From assembly GCF_007833355.1 (NCBI RefSeq), contig NZ_CP020914.1, positions 730,047 through 794,046 of the forward strand: DNA of 64,000 bases, written 5' to 3'. The position numbers and the translations under genes were made by a program. This DNA is from Denitratisoma sp. DHT3 (GTDB taxonomy: Bacteria > Pseudomonadota > Gammaproteobacteria > Burkholderiales > Rhodocyclaceae). Positions 35,621 through 44,980 of the stretch are shown piece after piece. The notes beneath the pieces are model-generated. The model was not told the DNA's origin and did not search any database. It saw only the letters and a list, made by a program, of their open reading frames with translations. Position 1 is the stretch's first letter. Each line of letters opens with the position of its first letter.

Positions 35621-36853
35621 TTGTCGCGTCGCAGAGTCGTCGTCACCGGTCTTGGCATCATCTCGCCGGTGGGCAATACCGTATCCGAAGCCTGGGGCAA
35701 CATCCTTGCCGGCAAGAGCGGCATCGGTCCGATCACCCGTTTCGATGCTTCGCTGTTTTCGGCGAGGATTGCCGGCGAGGTGAAGAATTTCAACGTCGCC
35801 GACTACCTGTCGCCCAAGGAAGCCCGCCGGATGGATACCTTCATCCATTACGGCATGGCGGCAGGCATCCAGGCCATCAAGGACTCCGGGATCGAAGTGA
35901 CCGAAGCCAATGCCGACCGCATCGGCGTCAACATCGGCTCCGGCATCGGCGGCCTGCCGATGATCGAGGATACGCATAACGACTTCCTCGGCGGCGGCCC
36001 ACGCAAGATTTCTCCCTTCTTCATTCCCGGCACCATCATCAACATGATCTCGGGCAACCTGTCGATCATGTTCGGGCTGAAGGGGCCGAATCTGGCGGTG
36101 GTGACGGCCTGTACCACGGGCCTGCACGCCATCGGCACCAGCTTCCGCATGATCGAGTACGGCGACGCCGACGCGATGGTCTGCGGCGGCGCGGAATCCA
36201 CGGTCACCCCGCTGGCGGTGGGCGGCTTCGCCTCGGCCAAGGCCTTGTCCACCCGCAACGACGATCCGGCCACGGCGAGCCGCCCCTGGGACACCGGGCG
36301 CGATGGCTTCGTCCTGGGCGAGGGCTCCGGCGTGCTGGTGCTGGAGGAATACGAGCACGCGAAAAAGCGCGGCGCCAGGATTTACGCCGAACTGGCCGGT
36401 TTCGGCATGAGCGGCGACGCCTTCCACATGACCGCGCCGGATACCGACGGCCCCCGGCGCAGCATGCTGAACGCACTGAAGAATGCCGGCATCAATCCCG
36501 GCGAAGTGCAGTACCTCAACGCCCACGGCACTTCCACGCCGCTGGGCGACAAGAACGAGACCGAGGCCATCAAGCTGGCCTTCGGCGATGTGGCGAGGAA
36601 TCTGGTGGTCAATTCCACCAAGTCCATGACCGGCCACCTCCTGGGCGGTGCGGGCGGCCTCGAATCGGCTCTGACCGTGCTGGCGGTGCATCACCAGGTG
36701 TCTCCGCCCACCATCAACATTTTCGAGCAGGACCCGGAATGCGATCTGGATTACTGCGCCAACACCGCGCGGGAAATGAAGATCGACGTGGCGCTGAAGA
36801 ACAACTTCGGTTTCGGCGGTACCAACGGTACGCTCGCCTTCCGTCGGGTGTAG
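35621..36853 (+). CDS. fabF: Beta-ketoacyl-ACP synthase II
   Basis: Elongates acyl chains, including palmitoleate to cis-vaccenate. 410 residues. The N-terminus RRRVVVTGLGIISPVGN, the cysteine in VVTACTTGLHAIG, and histidines in NAHGTSTPLGD and GHLLGGAGG are all present. The start is a TTG at 35621 with AGGAG 7-8 nt upstream; no closer ATG exists. It follows acpP by 30 bp. Confidence 0.96.
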   Translation: MSRRRVVVTGLGIISPVGNTVSEAWGNILAGKSGIGPITRFDASLFSARIAGEVKNFNVADYLSPKEARRMDTFIHYGMAAGIQAIKDSGIEVTEANADRIGVNIGSGIGGLPMIEDTHNDFLGGGPRKISPFFIPGTIINMISGNLSIMFGLKGPNLAVVTACTTGLHAIGTSFRMIEYGDADAMVCGGAESTVTPLAVGGFASAKALSTRNDDPATASRPWDTGRDGFVLGEGSGVLVLEEYEHAKKRGARIYAELAGFGMSGDAFHMTAPDTDGPRRSMLNALKNAGINPGEVQYLNAHGTSTPLGDKNETEAIKLAFGDVARNLVVNSTKSMTGHLLGGAGGLESALTVLAVHHQVSPPTINIFEQDPECDLDYCANTAREMKIDVALKNNFGFGGTNGTLAFRRV

Positions 36854-36865
36854 GCGCGTCGGGCA

Positions 36866-37303
36866 GTGGATCTGCCCGTCACCCTTCGTCTGCGGCCGTC
36901 AGCCACGCTGGCGGCCGTTTTGCTTTTGGGCCACGGTCTGGCCGTGGCGGCAGTGCTGCCCTGTGAATTACCGCTGCCGGCGAAGTGGGCGCTGATCGGT
37001 CTGATCGGCGTTTCCTGCGCGCACAGCCTGTGGCGCCATGCGCTGCATCGGGGCGGCGTGAGGGCGCTCATCCTGCGCCAGGACGGGAAGGTCGATCTGA
37101 TCGCCGGTCCGTCAGCGGGGGATGGCACGGCCCCAACGCTGGAACCCGACGCGGAGACGTCGGTACATGTCGTGGGCGTCGTGCTGCGCCTGCGCTCCGA
37201 CAAGCGACGACTGACCCTGGTGCTGCCGCCCGACGCGCTGGATGCCGGATGTCATCGCAAACTTCGCGTCTGGTTGAACTGGCGAACCACAGCATATAAC
37301 TAA
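36866..37303 (+). CDS. YgfX-like inner-membrane protein
   Basis: 145 residues starting at a GTG 12 bp after fabF. Two hydrophobic segments (LAAVLLLGHGLAVAAVL and WALIGLIGVSCAHSLW) are followed by a cytoplasmic beta-rich region with ALILRQDGKVDLI and a C-terminal LRVWLNWRTT. This matches the YgfX family (some members termed CptA toxins), which in betaproteobacteria usually lies between fabF and rpoE. Toxin activity is not implied: no SdhE-type antitoxin gene is adjacent. Confidence 0.7.
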   Translation: MDLPVTLRLRPSATLAAVLLLGHGLAVAAVLPCELPLPAKWALIGLIGVSCAHSLWRHALHRGGVRALILRQDGKVDLIAGPSAGDGTAPTLEPDAETSVHVVGVVLRLRSDKRRLTLVLPPDALDAGCHRKLRVWLNWRTTAYN

Positions 37304-37313
37304 AGTTAAATTT

Positions 37314-37349
37314 AGCATGACTATGCTGCTGATTGAATTACAATAATTC
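37314..37349 (+). promoter_or_regulatory. AT-rich upstream region of the two-partner secretion operon with two palindromes
   Basis: The 124 bp before tpsB are much more AT-rich than surroundings. They contain agcat-N4-atgct (37314-37327) and gaatta-caa-taattc (37335-37349), the latter overlapping a TACAAT that could be a -10 element. These are plausible promoter/operator sites; no factor can be named. Confidence 0.4.
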
Positions 37350-37427
37350 GGTGACCTGAAAGGATTTATGCTGATCGGCTGAATCGCGCTCAGACGCGAA
37401 TCGATTGCCCTTGGGAAGGAAGCTTCT

Positions 37428-39008
37428 ATGCCGTCTGTACTGTTCGGCCGTCGTGCTCTGTGGGGCCTGTGGTTTGCATTGACCGCACTCCCGGGCGGAG
37501 CCCAGGAGGTGCCCAAGTTTGCGATCACCAAATTCCACGTGAAAGGCAACACGCTGCTGCCGCAATCCCGGATCGATGCCTATGTCGCACCGTTCATCGG
37601 CCAGCAACAGGACTTCGGCGACGTGCAAAAAGCCCTGGAAGCGCTGGAAGAGGGGTATCGGAAGCTGGGCTACACCACCGTTTCGGTGTTGCTGCCCGAA
37701 CAGGTGCTGGAACGGGGCGAAGTGCTGTTGCAGGTGGTGGAAGGCAAGCTCCGCACAGTGGAGGTGCAGGGCAATCGATTCTTCGATGCGGACAACATCC
37801 GCGCTTCCCTGCCGGGTTTGAAGGAGGGAACCGCCCCCCAGGTGGATGATCTGTCCGCCAGCCTGCGGGTCGCCAACGAAAACCCGGCAAAGAAGGTCGC
37901 CTTGCAGCTTTCTCCGGGCGAAAAAGAGGACGATGTCATCGCCAAGATCAAGGTGACGGACGAGAAGCCCTGGAAAGCCGGCATGACCCTGGACAATACC
38001 GGCACGCCCCAGACCGGCCTGAACCGGCTCGGCATCAGTTACCAATATTCCAACCTGTGGAACCGGGACCATGTCCTGACCCTGCAATACCAGACCTCGC
38101 CCAGCCAGATGAGCGACGTCAAGGTGTATGCCGTGGCCTATCGCCTTCCCCTCTACGGGACGGGCGACAGCCTGGATTTCTACGCCACGGACTCCAATGT
38201 GAATGCAGGCTCCATCGCCGTGGGGCCTTTCGACCTGGCGATCACCGGCAAGGGTTCGTCCTTCGGCGCCCGCTACACCTGGAATCTCAAGCGCCGGGGC
38301 GACTATGAGCACAACGTCGTCTTCGGCCTGGAGGAGAAGAAATTCCAGAGCAACATCGGCGTAGGCGCCCTGCAACTGGGCAACGACCTGACGGTTCGTC
38401 CCGCATCGGTTCAGTATCAGGGACGCTTGGCCCGACCCGACAGCGAATTCAGCTTTTACGGAAGTTATGCGCACAACCTTCCCGGCGGCGGCAATGGCGG
38501 CCAGGCGGCCTTCAGCAAGGCCCGGGCCGGGGCGGACGCCGAATACCAGGCGGTGCGCGGCGGCCTGACCTTGAGCCGTACCCTGGGCGCCGACTGGCAG
38601 GCGCGACTGGTGATGACCGCCCAATGGACGGACAAGCCGATGATTCCGGGCGAGCAGTTCGGGGTCGGCGGCTCCAGTTCGGTGCGCGGTTTCCTGGAGC
38701 GGGAGGTCGCGTCCGACAAGGGCCACCAGGCCAGTCTCGAACTGTATTCGCCGGAGTTGTGCGCGGGTTTTTCCGTCGCCCAACGCTGCCGCGCCCTGGC
38801 CTTCTACGACCTCGGTTCGGTCCATCGGATCAAGCCGCTGCCGGTGGAGCAGGCGCGGGAGCACATCTCCAGTCTGGGTCTCGGTTTGCGCTGGACCTAC
38901 GCCAGGGACGCCGCGTTCCAGGCCGACTATGCCAAGGTGCAGAATCCCGGCGGCACGGCCAAGCGGGGCGACTGGCGGGTGCATGCACGCTTCGGTTATT
39001 TTTTCTGA
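37428..39008 (+). CDS. TpsB/FhaC-type two-partner secretion outer-membrane transporter
   Basis: 526 residues. A signal peptide covers residues ~1-25. POTRA domains follow (FAITKFHVKGNTLLPQSRIDAY near 30, and LRTVEVQGNRFFDADNIRASL near 105), then a 16-stranded barrel. The barrel has the conserved loop-6 motif GGSSSVRGFLE and a C-terminal phenylalanine (HARFGYFF). This is the ShlB/FhaC/HecB family that exports large beta-helical TpsA proteins from periplasm to surface. The tpsA gene follows at 42 bp. GGGAAGGAAG precedes the ATG. Confidence 0.92.
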   Translation: MPSVLFGRRALWGLWFALTALPGGAQEVPKFAITKFHVKGNTLLPQSRIDAYVAPFIGQQQDFGDVQKALEALEEGYRKLGYTTVSVLLPEQVLERGEVLLQVVEGKLRTVEVQGNRFFDADNIRASLPGLKEGTAPQVDDLSASLRVANENPAKKVALQLSPGEKEDDVIAKIKVTDEKPWKAGMTLDNTGTPQTGLNRLGISYQYSNLWNRDHVLTLQYQTSPSQMSDVKVYAVAYRLPLYGTGDSLDFYATDSNVNAGSIAVGPFDLAITGKGSSFGARYTWNLKRRGDYEHNVVFGLEEKKFQSNIGVGALQLGNDLTVRPASVQYQGRLARPDSEFSFYGSYAHNLPGGGNGGQAAFSKARAGADAEYQAVRGGLTLSRTLGADWQARLVMTAQWTDKPMIPGEQFGVGGSSSVRGFLEREVASDKGHQASLELYSPELCAGFSVAQRCRALAFYDLGSVHRIKPLPVEQAREHISSLGLGLRWTYARDAAFQADYAKVQNPGGTAKRGDWRVHARFGYFF

Positions 39009-39050
39009 AGTTCGATTCCGGCTCGGCCGGTTCAGGGTAGGGGAGTGGCC

Positions 39051-42000
39051 ATGAAACACAGGTCAGCCAAACAACAGTCCGCCGCACTCCAGCGCATGAG
39101 CGGTTCCGTCCGACCATGCCTGATGGCCCTGGCGATCGCGTCCTGCTTCGCCGCCCCCCTGGCCAGGGCGCTGCCCGTCGCGCCCCAGGTGGTGGCCGGT
39201 TCGGCGACGTTCAGCCAGAGCGGCAACACCCTGAGCATTACCAACGTCCCCGGCACCATCATCAACTGGCAGAGCTTCTCGGTCGCTCCGCTGGAAACCG
39301 CCCGCTTCCTGCAGCAGACCAATCTTTCCGCCGTTCTCAACCGGGTCACGGGACCGGACGCCTCGCAGATCCTCGGCGCCTTGCAGTCCAACGGCCGGGT
39401 TTACCTGATCAACCCCAACGGCATCGCCTTCGGCCCCGGCGCCCGGGTGGATACCCAGGGCCTGATCGCCTCCACCCTCAACATCTCGGACAAGGACTTC
39501 CTCGCCGGCCGGCTCAACTTCGAGGCTGGCGCCGTGGCCGGCGGCATCCGCAACGAAGGCGTGCTGCAAACACCGAGCGGCGGCGCGATCTACCTCGTGG
39601 CGCCGGACATCGAGAACGCCGGCATCATCCGCAGCCCTCAGGGCGAGGTGATCCTCGCCGCCGGCGGCAAGGTGCAACTGGTGGAGGCCGGCCGCCCGGA
39701 TATCCAGGTGGTGGTTTCGGCACCGGCCGACAAGGCCGTCAACCTGGGGCAGATCGTCACCGAAGCGGGCCGCACCGGCCTCTTTGGCGCGGTGTTGCAG
39801 CAGAAGGGGCTCATCTCGGCCGACACGGCGGGAACCGACGCGCAAGGTCGCATCGTGTTCCGCGCCAGCAAGTCGGTCTCGCTGGAGGCGGGCAGCGTGA
39901 CGACCGCCAACGGCAACGCCGGCGGCGACATCACCCTGCAATCCGCCGACCTGACCCAGGTGGCCGGCACCGTCGGCGCCGCCGGCAGCGAAGGCAAGGG
40001 CGGCAGCATCCAGGTCCTCGGCGACAAGGTGGCGCTGATCGGGAATGCCGTGGTCGACGCCTCCGGCCGAAGCGGCGGCGGCACGATACTGGTCGGCGGC
40101 GACTACCAGGGCAAGAGCACCCAGGTACAGAACGCCTCGGTCACCTATTTCGGCAAGGATGCCCGCATCCGGGCGGATGCGACCCGAGTGGGGGACGGCG
40201 GCAAGGTGATCGTCTGGGCCGACGACACGACGCGCGCCTACGGCAGCATCTCCGCCAAGGGCGGCGTCAATGGCGGTGACGGTGGTTTCGTGGAAACGTC
40301 GGGCAAGAAGTATCTGGACTATCACGCGAGAGTGGATGTCGGTGCGGCAGCCGGCCGTGGTGGCACGTTGTTGCTCGACCCCGCCACGATCACATTGGTG
40401 GGTGGGAGTGGCGAGGGTGCTGCGTCCCCGGATGGCAACACCACATTCCAGGGAGGTGCGACACCCGGTACGGTCAACTTCGCCGATGGCGACATTACGT
40501 CGGCCGGAGTTTCCAATATCTACCAATCGGAACTCCAAGGATTATCTCCTGGCACCAACATCATTCTCGAAGCAACCGACTACATTGGCGCGACCGGTAC
40601 CTTTGGCAATCTGTTGATACTGCCCAATAACTCCAATCTGACGATGCGCACGCGCAACGCTTCGACAGATGGCAGCGGCACCATCGGCATCAATCTTGCC
40701 AACAGTACGGACTCCAGCAATCTCGAGATCAGGACGCAAGGTAGCGGCACGATTACGCTGCAAACCGGTACCGGCTCAAGCCCGCAGATGGCTACCATTG
40801 ACGCCGGCAAACTCACCACGGGTGGCGGGCAGGTGACGGTCAATGCCACAGGCAACGTCGTGATTCGAGGCATAACGACTACGCCAATCAGTACCGGGGC
40901 CGGCGGAGACATCAATCTCACTTCGGGTGGCTACATGACGCTGGGTGGGGCGAATATTGATGCCAGAGGAAATAGCGGCACCACCGGTAACGTCACGCTC
41001 AACTCCGGCGGCGCCATCTCCGTGCAAACCAGCAAGACCATCTATGGCAACAATCTGAAGATGGCCGCCACTGGCGGCATCACCGACGGGGCGAGCGGCG
41101 CGGTCAGCACCCAGGTCGCAAAACTCGACAACATCCATAATATGGGCAGCGGCGATGTCAGGATCGCCAACAGTGGTGCGTTGTCGTTCGACGATACCGT
41201 TACCCTGGGTTACGGCGTGAAACAGGAATCGTCGGGAGTCCTGGAAATCGTCGTGGCGTCGGGAGCGTTGACTGTCGACAAACCGATCATCGCCGCCAGC
41301 AGCGCGACCCTTTCGGGAGCCAGCATTACCCAGACGACTGACGGTGCAATCACTGCGGATCATGTCGATCTTCTCGCCAATGCCGGGTCGGTTGCGCTGA
41401 ATGTTGCCGCCAATTCGGTGAATTCGCTGGCAGGGTCCGCAAGCGGAAACATCGCCTTCAAGAACGGCAAGGCTCTAAGCGTTTCCAGTCTGAGCAGCAG
41501 CAGTTCCGGCCAGACCATCAATCTGGAGACGACCAGCGGCGGCCTGAGTGTGGGGACCATTACGGCCAGCGGCGGCACGGTGACGCTGACCACGGCGGGG
41601 TCCATCATCGATGCGAACGCTTCGGGAACCAACGTCACCGCGAGCACGCTGACCGTGAATGCCGCGAACGGGTTGAGTCTGGATACCGCCGTGTCCTCCC
41701 TCAGCGCCACCAACACGGCCAGCAACGCCAACGGCATCGGTATCAGAAACACCGGCAATTTGACCGTCACCGCGCTTTCCGACAGTTCCGTGTGCGGGGC
41801 GACGCCGCCGGCAACAACCTGCGCGAGCACGGCTGGCACCGCATTGTCCAGTGACGACACCCTGACCATCAGTGGCAATGTCGCGGCGGGAGCCGGTCCC
41901 GTCACCCTGAAGGCGCCTACGATCGCCAGTACCGGTCCGGTCACGGCCGGCAATCACTTGGCCATCATTGCCGACAACATCTCTTTCGGCGCAACCATGC

Positions 42001-44114
42001 TGGGCAAGTGCTCGGCGAGCGGGAGCGCCGGTTGTGTCGACATCAAGCCGCTGACCTCGGGGCGATCCATTGAAATCGCAGGCGCGACCAATTCCGACGC
42101 GCTCAGCATCACGCAGTCGGACCTGGCGAAGATCAATCCAGCAAGCAGCGGCATCACCGGCGGCTCGATATTGATCGGCGACGGGTCCGGACCGATCACC
42201 TTCACCGGTGATTTCACCGCGCCCGGCGGCATGTATTCCAATCTACGGGGCACGACGATCAGTCAGTCCGCGGGCACGACCATCCATGGGATGCTGGACG
42301 CGATCGCCAGCGGGGCGATTACTCTGACTCAGTCGACAAATGAGATCGATCACCTCGGTTATGCGTTCAAATCTTCTGGCTCCACGATCGAGGTGACTAC
42401 CAGCGTACCGTCGTTGGTATTGATGGGAACGGTAAGGGCTGCAAGTGGGCTGACCATTGCGAACAATGGTGGGGACATCGTCGTCGATAGCGCCCAGGTC
42501 TCATCGGTCTACAGCGGGAGCACCACGCTCTCTGCCAGCGGCGGCATCACCATCAAAGCAACCAGCGCGGACTCCTATCTCCAGGGCAATCCCGATGTTT
42601 ATCTCACCCTGGGCGGAGATATCGCCTTCACTGCCCCCAGTTCGTTCAAGGCTTATGTTTCTCCGACACAGCCAACGACTACCCATTTGACCTTCACCAG
42701 CGCTGCGGGCAAGGTGTTGTTCAACGGCACGCAGGCAACCGCGACGACTTCAGGCAATATGGGTTTTTTCAGTACCCCGGGATTTGGTGGAACTCCCGCC
42801 GTTGTTGGCAGCAGCCTGATTCTGACAAGCGGCAGTGCAGATAATTTCGTGGCTCCGAGTAGTGGAGGCGGTGGAGCAACAACCCCGCCGCCCCCGACAC
42901 TGGATGCATGCATAGCGAATCCGGCATTGTCCGGTTGCACCTCGGTGCTGCCAACCTTGAGCAGCTGCACGACCAACCCGACTCAGGCCGGCTGCACGGC
43001 GGTGCTGCCGAGCCTGAGCAGTTGCACGACCAACCCGACCCAGGCCGGCTGCGCGGCGGTGCTGCCGAGCCTGAGCAGTTGCACGACCAACCCGGCCCAG
43101 GCCGGCTGCACGGCGGTGCTGCCGAGCCTGAGCAGCTGCACGACCAACCCGGCCCAGGCCGGCTGCACGGCGGTGCTGCCGAGCCTGAGCAGCTGCACGA
43201 CCAACCCGGCCCAGGCCGGCTGCACAGCCGTGCTGCCGAGCCTGAGCAGCTGCACGACCAACCCGGCCCAGGCCGGCTGCACGGCGGTGCTGCCGAGCCT
43301 GAGCAGTTGCACGACCGACCCGGCTCAGGCCGGCTGCACGGCGGTGCTGCCGAGCCTGAGCAGCTGCACGACCGACCCGACCCAGGCCGGCTGCGCGGCG
43401 GTATTGCCGAGCCTGAGCAGTTGCACGACCAACCCGGCCCAGGCCGGCTGCACGGCGGTATTGCCGAGCCTGAGCAGTTGCACGGCCAACCCGACCCAGG
43501 CTGGCTGCACGGCGGTGCTGCCGTCTTTGAGTACCTGCACGACGAGTCCGACATCCGCCGGCTGCTCCGCCGTGCTGCCCACACTGAGTGCCTGCACCAC
43601 GGCGCCGACAACGGCAGGTTGTTCAGCGGTGCTGCCGTCGCTTGACAGTTGCACCACCGCTCCGACCACGGCCGGCTGCAGCGTCGTGTTGCCTTCCCTG
43701 GCAAGTTGTGTGACGAATCCGAGTCTGGCCGGCTGCTCCGCGGTCCTGCCGTCATCGACCCAGTCGACGATCGAACAGCTTGCCTGTCTGGTCGGCAGCA
43801 CGGGTTGCAGCGGTGGCAGCGACAGTACGGTCGAGACGATTACCACCCAGGTCAGCCAGACCGAGCAGTCGATCGCGAAGGAAACCACGGTCTCATCCAC
43901 GCAGCCTCAGCAGCTTGCCGGCGGCGGTGGCGGCGGCGGTGCGCCGTTCGGCGTTGCAAGCGGCAATGGCTCCGGCAGCGGCTCGGGCCAGGGCCAGCCT
44001 TCGGGCAAGAAGAATGAGGACGACAAGGACAAGAAAGCCGACAGTCAGCAGAGCGGAGCTGCATCCGAAGGCACACAGGGGAGCGAGAGCAATGCGACGT
44101 CTTACTGCAATTAA
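39051..44114 (+). CDS. Large TpsA (filamentous haemagglutinin-like) exoprotein with CX8C repeats
   Basis: 1687 residues from the ATG at 39051 (GGGGAG 6 nt upstream). An extended Arg/Lys-rich signal peptide (~43 residues, ending around LARA) precedes the TPS domain (~45-300) with INPNGIAFG, the conserved secretion motif. Residues ~300-1280 form a Thr/Ser/Gly-rich beta-helix. Residues 1284-1568 are 15 tandem 19-residue repeats of the pattern LSSCTTNPxQAGCxAVLPS, each with two cysteines eight residues apart. A Gly-rich segment and a charged Lys/Asp tail with a final cysteine (SYCN) complete it. Proposed role: surface adhesin or filament exported by the adjacent TpsB. The partner binding it is unknown. 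Confidence 0.9.
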   Translation: MKHRSAKQQSAALQRMSGSVRPCLMALAIASCFAAPLARALPVAPQVVAGSATFSQSGNTLSITNVPGTIINWQSFSVAPLETARFLQQTNLSAVLNRVTGPDASQILGALQSNGRVYLINPNGIAFGPGARVDTQGLIASTLNISDKDFLAGRLNFEAGAVAGGIRNEGVLQTPSGGAIYLVAPDIENAGIIRSPQGEVILAAGGKVQLVEAGRPDIQVVVSAPADKAVNLGQIVTEAGRTGLFGAVLQQKGLISADTAGTDAQGRIVFRASKSVSLEAGSVTTANGNAGGDITLQSADLTQVAGTVGAAGSEGKGGSIQVLGDKVALIGNAVVDASGRSGGGTILVGGDYQGKSTQVQNASVTYFGKDARIRADATRVGDGGKVIVWADDTTRAYGSISAKGGVNGGDGGFVETSGKKYLDYHARVDVGAAAGRGGTLLLDPATITLVGGSGEGAASPDGNTTFQGGATPGTVNFADGDITSAGVSNIYQSELQGLSPGTNIILEATDYIGATGTFGNLLILPNNSNLTMRTRNASTDGSGTIGINLANSTDSSNLEIRTQGSGTITLQTGTGSSPQMATIDAGKLTTGGGQVTVNATGNVVIRGITTTPISTGAGGDINLTSGGYMTLGGANIDARGNSGTTGNVTLNSGGAISVQTSKTIYGNNLKMAATGGITDGASGAVSTQVAKLDNIHNMGSGDVRIANSGALSFDDTVTLGYGVKQESSGVLEIVVASGALTVDKPIIAASSATLSGASITQTTDGAITADHVDLLANAGSVALNVAANSVNSLAGSASGNIAFKNGKALSVSSLSSSSSGQTINLETTSGGLSVGTITASGGTVTLTTAGSIIDANASGTNVTASTLTVNAANGLSLDTAVSSLSATNTASNANGIGIRNTGNLTVTALSDSSVCGATPPATTCASTAGTALSSDDTLTISGNVAAGAGPVTLKAPTIASTGPVTAGNHLAIIADNISFGATMLGKCSASGSAGCVDIKPLTSGRSIEIAGATNSDALSITQSDLAKINPASSGITGGSILIGDGSGPITFTGDFTAPGGMYSNLRGTTISQSAGTTIHGMLDAIASGAITLTQSTNEIDHLGYAFKSSGSTIEVTTSVPSLVLMGTVRAASGLTIANNGGDIVVDSAQVSSVYSGSTTLSASGGITIKATSADSYLQGNPDVYLTLGGDIAFTAPSSFKAYVSPTQPTTTHLTFTSAAGKVLFNGTQATATTSGNMGFFSTPGFGGTPAVVGSSLILTSGSADNFVAPSSGGGGATTPPPPTLDACIANPALSGCTSVLPTLSSCTTNPTQAGCTAVLPSLSSCTTNPTQAGCAAVLPSLSSCTTNPAQAGCTAVLPSLSSCTTNPAQAGCTAVLPSLSSCTTNPAQAGCTAVLPSLSSCTTNPAQAGCTAVLPSLSSCTTDPAQAGCTAVLPSLSSCTTDPTQAGCAAVLPSLSSCTTNPAQAGCTAVLPSLSSCTANPTQAGCTAVLPSLSTCTTSPTSAGCSAVLPTLSACTTAPTTAGCSAVLPSLDSCTTAPTTAGCSVVLPSLASCVTNPSLAGCSAVLPSSTQSTIEQLACLVGSTGCSGGSDSTVETITTQVSQTEQSIAKETTVSSTQPQQLAGGGGGGGAPFGVASGNGSGSGSGQGQPSGKKNEDDKDKKADSQQSGAASEGTQGSESNATSYCN
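42900..43754 (+). repeat. Fifteen in-frame 57-bp tandem repeats in tpsA
   Basis: The region is exactly 15 x 57 bp. The units from ~42957 to ~43526 are nearly identical at DNA level (core LSSCTTNPAQAGCTAVLPS); the first and the last four are diverged. Because 57 is a multiple of three, expansion or contraction keeps the frame and changes only repeat number. No spacers occur, so this is not a CRISPR array. Confidence 0.95.
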
Positions 44115-44952
44115 GCTGCTGTTGCTGATGCTCCCGCTGTGGGCGGCCTCCGTCCACGGAGAGGAGGCGGGACGGGTGACCAATATTTCCGGGCCTCTGT
44201 TTGCCGTCAAGGGCGATGGTTCGAGGCGGGTACTCTCGGTATCCTCCACGGTGGAGCAGGGCGACACGCTGGTGACGGCGGACAAGACCTACGCCAAGAT
44301 CAAGTTCGCCGATCAGGCGGAAGTGACCCTGAAGCCGGACAGCCAGATGCGGATCGACAGGTTCAACTTCGATCAGAAGGCGCCGGAGAAGGACAATGCG
44401 GTCTTCGGCCTGCTGAAAGGGGCGCTGCGGACCATCACCGGCCTGGTGGGCAAGCGGGGCAACCAGGATGCCTACCGGCTCCAGACGGTGACCGCCACGA
44501 TCGGCATCCGGGGCACCATTTTCGGCGCCGCCACCTGCGTGGGCGGCAGTTGCGGCAGCTTGCCCGATGGCACCTATGTCGATGTGATCGACGGCAAGGT
44601 GATGGTCGCGCCGCCACCGCCGGCGCCGGTCCCGCCCGGCGTGTCGTTGCCGCCGCCACCGCCGCCCATCCTGCTGACCGCCGGCCAGTTCGGTTTTGTG
44701 CCGCCGGCCGGGCCGCCCCAGCAGTTGCCGGCCGATCCGGGCGTGAACAAGAACTTCACGCCGCCGCCCTCATTCCAGTCCGGCAGCGGCAACGATGGGC
44801 AGAAGCCCTCCGGTGGCGATGCGACGGCCAAGAATGATGACAAGGCCGCGCCGAAGGACGAAACCCAGCAGGACGAGAAAAAGGACGACGGCAAGAAGGA
44901 CGAAAAGCAGGAAAAACAGGGACAGGACAAGAAGGAATGCGTGGTGAGATGA
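44092..44952 (+). CDS. FecR-domain secreted protein linked to the TPS locus
   Basis: 286 residues from an ATG that overlaps the tpsA 3' end by 23 nt, with GGGGAGCGAG upstream, so it is translationally linked. A signal peptide (LLLLMLPLWAASVHG, cleavage near residue 23) leads to a FecR-like domain (~28-165) with KIKFADQAEVTLKPDSQMRI and TVTATIGIRGTIFG. Then comes a proline-rich linker (PPPPPP), a second part with LLTAGQFGFVPP, and a Lys/Asp/Gln-rich tail ending KKECVVR. The tail composition resembles that of TpsA. FecR domains outside iron signalling occur in secreted and cell-surface proteins. Function unknown; an accessory or anchor for TpsA is plausible. Confidence 0.8.
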   Translation: MRRLTAIKLLLLMLPLWAASVHGEEAGRVTNISGPLFAVKGDGSRRVLSVSSTVEQGDTLVTADKTYAKIKFADQAEVTLKPDSQMRIDRFNFDQKAPEKDNAVFGLLKGALRTITGLVGKRGNQDAYRLQTVTATIGIRGTIFGAATCVGGSCGSLPDGTYVDVIDGKVMVAPPPPAPVPPGVSLPPPPPPILLTAGQFGFVPPAGPPQQLPADPGVNKNFTPPPSFQSGSGNDGQKPSGGDATAKNDDKAAPKDETQQDEKKDDGKKDEKQEKQGQDKKECVVR

Positions 44953-44980
44953 CCGCTGGCAAGCCGCACCGGCGGGAATC

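Noticed and set aside
36866-37303. CptA-type toxin-antitoxin system
   Set aside because: The YgfX-like protein has the membrane topology, but no SdhE/CptB-type partner is adjacent, and the family is usual after fabF.
42900-43754. Direct repeats that might be taken for a CRISPR array
   Set aside because: The 57-bp units are contiguous without spacers, stay in frame with tpsA and encode a regular CX8C peptide.
42769-43900. Long open frames on both strands across the repeat region
   Set aside because: They arise because a 57-bp repeat without stops in one frame tends to be open in others; their products are artificial repeats without start signals.
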